A stretch of 7,911 nt of DNA, taken from assembly GCA_036404255.1 (NCBI GenBank), contig DASWOP010000074.1:1-7911 (forward strand), given 5' to 3'. Below are positions 7,114 through 7,911 of the stretch, one piece after another (within the stretch, counting starts at the first letter, position 1; every line of letters begins with the position of its first letter). The position numbers and the translations under genes are program-made. Source of the stretch: JARLFX01 sp036404255. Its GTDB lineage: Bacteria > Acidobacteriota > Terriglobia > Terriglobales > Acidobacteriaceae. The notes below the pieces were generated by a model that made no database searches, had not been told where the DNA came from, and was given only the letters and a program-made list of their open reading frames with translations.

Positions 7114-7812
7114 TTAGGCGCTCTTCGGCAGTTCGAAGCGGTATCCTGCACCACGCACAGTCTTCAGGTAGCGAGGCACTTCGGGGTCGGTTTCGATCTT
7201 CTCACGAATCCGCCGCACATAGACATCCACCGATCGCGGCGTCACAAACCGCGCGTCGCCCCACACCGCATCCAGCAGGTGGTCCCGGCTGAAGACCCGC
7301 CCCGGATGCCGAGCCAGGTAATCCAGCAGCCTGAACTCCGTCGCCGTCGTTGTGGTCAGCTCTCCGTTCACCTTCAGTTCCATCGCATTGGCATCAATCT
7401 CAATCTGATCGAACTTCGTGACCGACGGAGTCGTCGGACGCTCAAACCGTCGCAGCACGGCATTCACCCGCGCCACCAGTTCACGCGTAGCAAACGGCTT
7501 GGTGATGTAGTCGTCCGCGCCCAGTTCCAGCCCGGCCACACGGTCGTTTTCCCCGGCTCGCGCAGTCAGAAAAATGATGGGCACGGTGCTGAGCGCCGGA
7601 TTCTGCCGCAGCCTGCGGCAAACATCCAGCCCATCGCCCCCGGGAACCATGATGTCCAGCAAAAAGAGTGCTGGGGCGCTGCGTTCCGCCTCCGGTACGA
7701 GTCCGGCGGGAGTGCTGAAGAGTTTCGTCTCAAATCCCGCTGCTTCCAGGTTGTACTGCACCAGCCGCGAGATGTCCGCGTCGTCCTCAAGAACAAAGAT
7801 GGTCCGTGCCAT
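7114..7812 (-). CDS. phoB: Phosphate regulon response regulator PhoB (OmpR/PhoB family)
   Basis: PhoB is a cytoplasmic transcription factor that binds Pho boxes once phosphorylated by PhoR. The 232 residues match the usual length of about 230. The receiver domain (about 4-120) shows the acidic pair D10/D11, phospho-acceptor D53 in LLDIMVPGGDG, the switch T83 and the conserved K105 in KPF. The winged-helix DNA-binding domain (about 134-228) has the recognition-helix region RSVDVYVRRIREKIE (193-207) and the wing RGAGYRF (220-226). The start is the ATG at 7812. A GGAAGGGA at 7831-7824 is the nearest good ribosome binding site, with a somewhat long spacing of 11 nt. OmpR-family paralogues look alike; the phoR and pst neighbours make PhoB the best name. 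Confidence 0.94.
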   Translation of the reverse strand: MARTIFVLEDDADISRLVQYNLEAAGFETKLFSTPAGLVPEAERSAPALFLLDIMVPGGDGLDVCRRLRQNPALSTVPIIFLTARAGENDRVAGLELGADDYITKPFATRELVARVNAVLRRFERPTTPSVTKFDQIEIDANAMELKVNGELTTTTATEFRLLDYLARHPGRVFSRDHLLDAVWGDARFVTPRSVDVYVRRIREKIETDPEVPRYLKTVRGAGYRFELPKSA

Positions 7813-7911
7813 GCCTTCGCTATTCCCTTCCAGTTCGGTTCCTCGCCCAGCCTACTCTACCCCTTGCAGAGCTTTTGCTAAAAGACGATGAATTCCTCGC
7901 GAACTAGAGCT
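7813..7911 (-). promoter_or_regulatory. phoB upstream region with possible weak Pho box
   Basis: These 99 bases hold no gene that I can support and run to the window edge. On the - strand three TT-type elements recur at exactly 11-bp steps: TTCGCG (7903-7898), TTCATC (7892-7887) and TTAGCA (7881-7876). They match TT(A/T/C)ACA at 4, 4 and 5 of 6 positions. TTAGCA could also act as a poor -35, with TAGAGT (7859-7854) as the -10 at 16-bp spacing. A small CTTTT-AGC-AAAAG inverted repeat (7884-7872) overlaps the last element. PhoB autoregulation would make a Pho box here sensible, but the match is weak. Confidence 0.25.

Noticed and set aside
5713..7881. A 722-codon open frame on the + strand across phoR and phoB
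   Set aside because: It lies wholly antisense to two clear genes, spans the gap between them, and its product is rich in His, Arg and Gln with no recognisable domain. Long antisense frames are common opposite GC-rich genes.
7872..7884. CTTTT-AGC-AAAAG inverted repeat upstream of phoB as a terminator
   Set aside because: The stem is only 5 bp of A/T-rich pairs with a 3-nt loop and no following U-tract.

Overview
The window comes from a GC-rich (roughly 60%) bacterial chromosome with very tight gene packing. The protein sequences and codon use look like Acidobacteriota (Terriglobia, e.g. the Acidobacteriaceae). That placement is an impression from memory and was not checked by any search.

Layout: on the + strand, positions 1-2139 hold the C-terminal part of a UvrD-type helicase fused to a PD-(D/E)XK nuclease (RecB/AddA-like). 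It is open at the left edge. Everything else is one block on the - strand, read right to left: phoB (7812-7114), phoR (7071-5668), a 106-bp regulatory gap, then pstC (5561-4497), pstA (4500-3583), pstB (3583-2825) and phoU (2828-2142). The helicase and phoU are tail to tail with only 2 bp between their stop codons.

Function: this is the phosphate-starvation control and high-affinity phosphate uptake locus. PstC and PstA form the membrane channel and PstB is the ATPase. PhoU links transporter activity to the sensor kinase PhoR, which phosphorylates the response regulator PhoB. The periplasmic phosphate-binding protein PstS, often the first gene of such operons, is not in the window.

Regulation: pstC, pstA, pstB and phoU are chained by overlapping stop and start codons, so they are probably translationally coupled. 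The only sizeable gap inside the block lies between phoR and pstC. It holds a hairpin followed by three TTCA-type half-sites spaced 10-11 bp, two of them identical TTCACA. This looks like a Pho box and suggests that pstCAB-phoU has its own PhoB-responsive promoter. A weaker 11-bp-periodic set lies upstream of phoB.

I see no mobile element, CRISPR array, tRNA or rRNA, and no clearly new system. The points worth a second look are the candidate Pho boxes, the missing pstS, the 2-bp convergent junction and a C8 tract in the nuclease domain.
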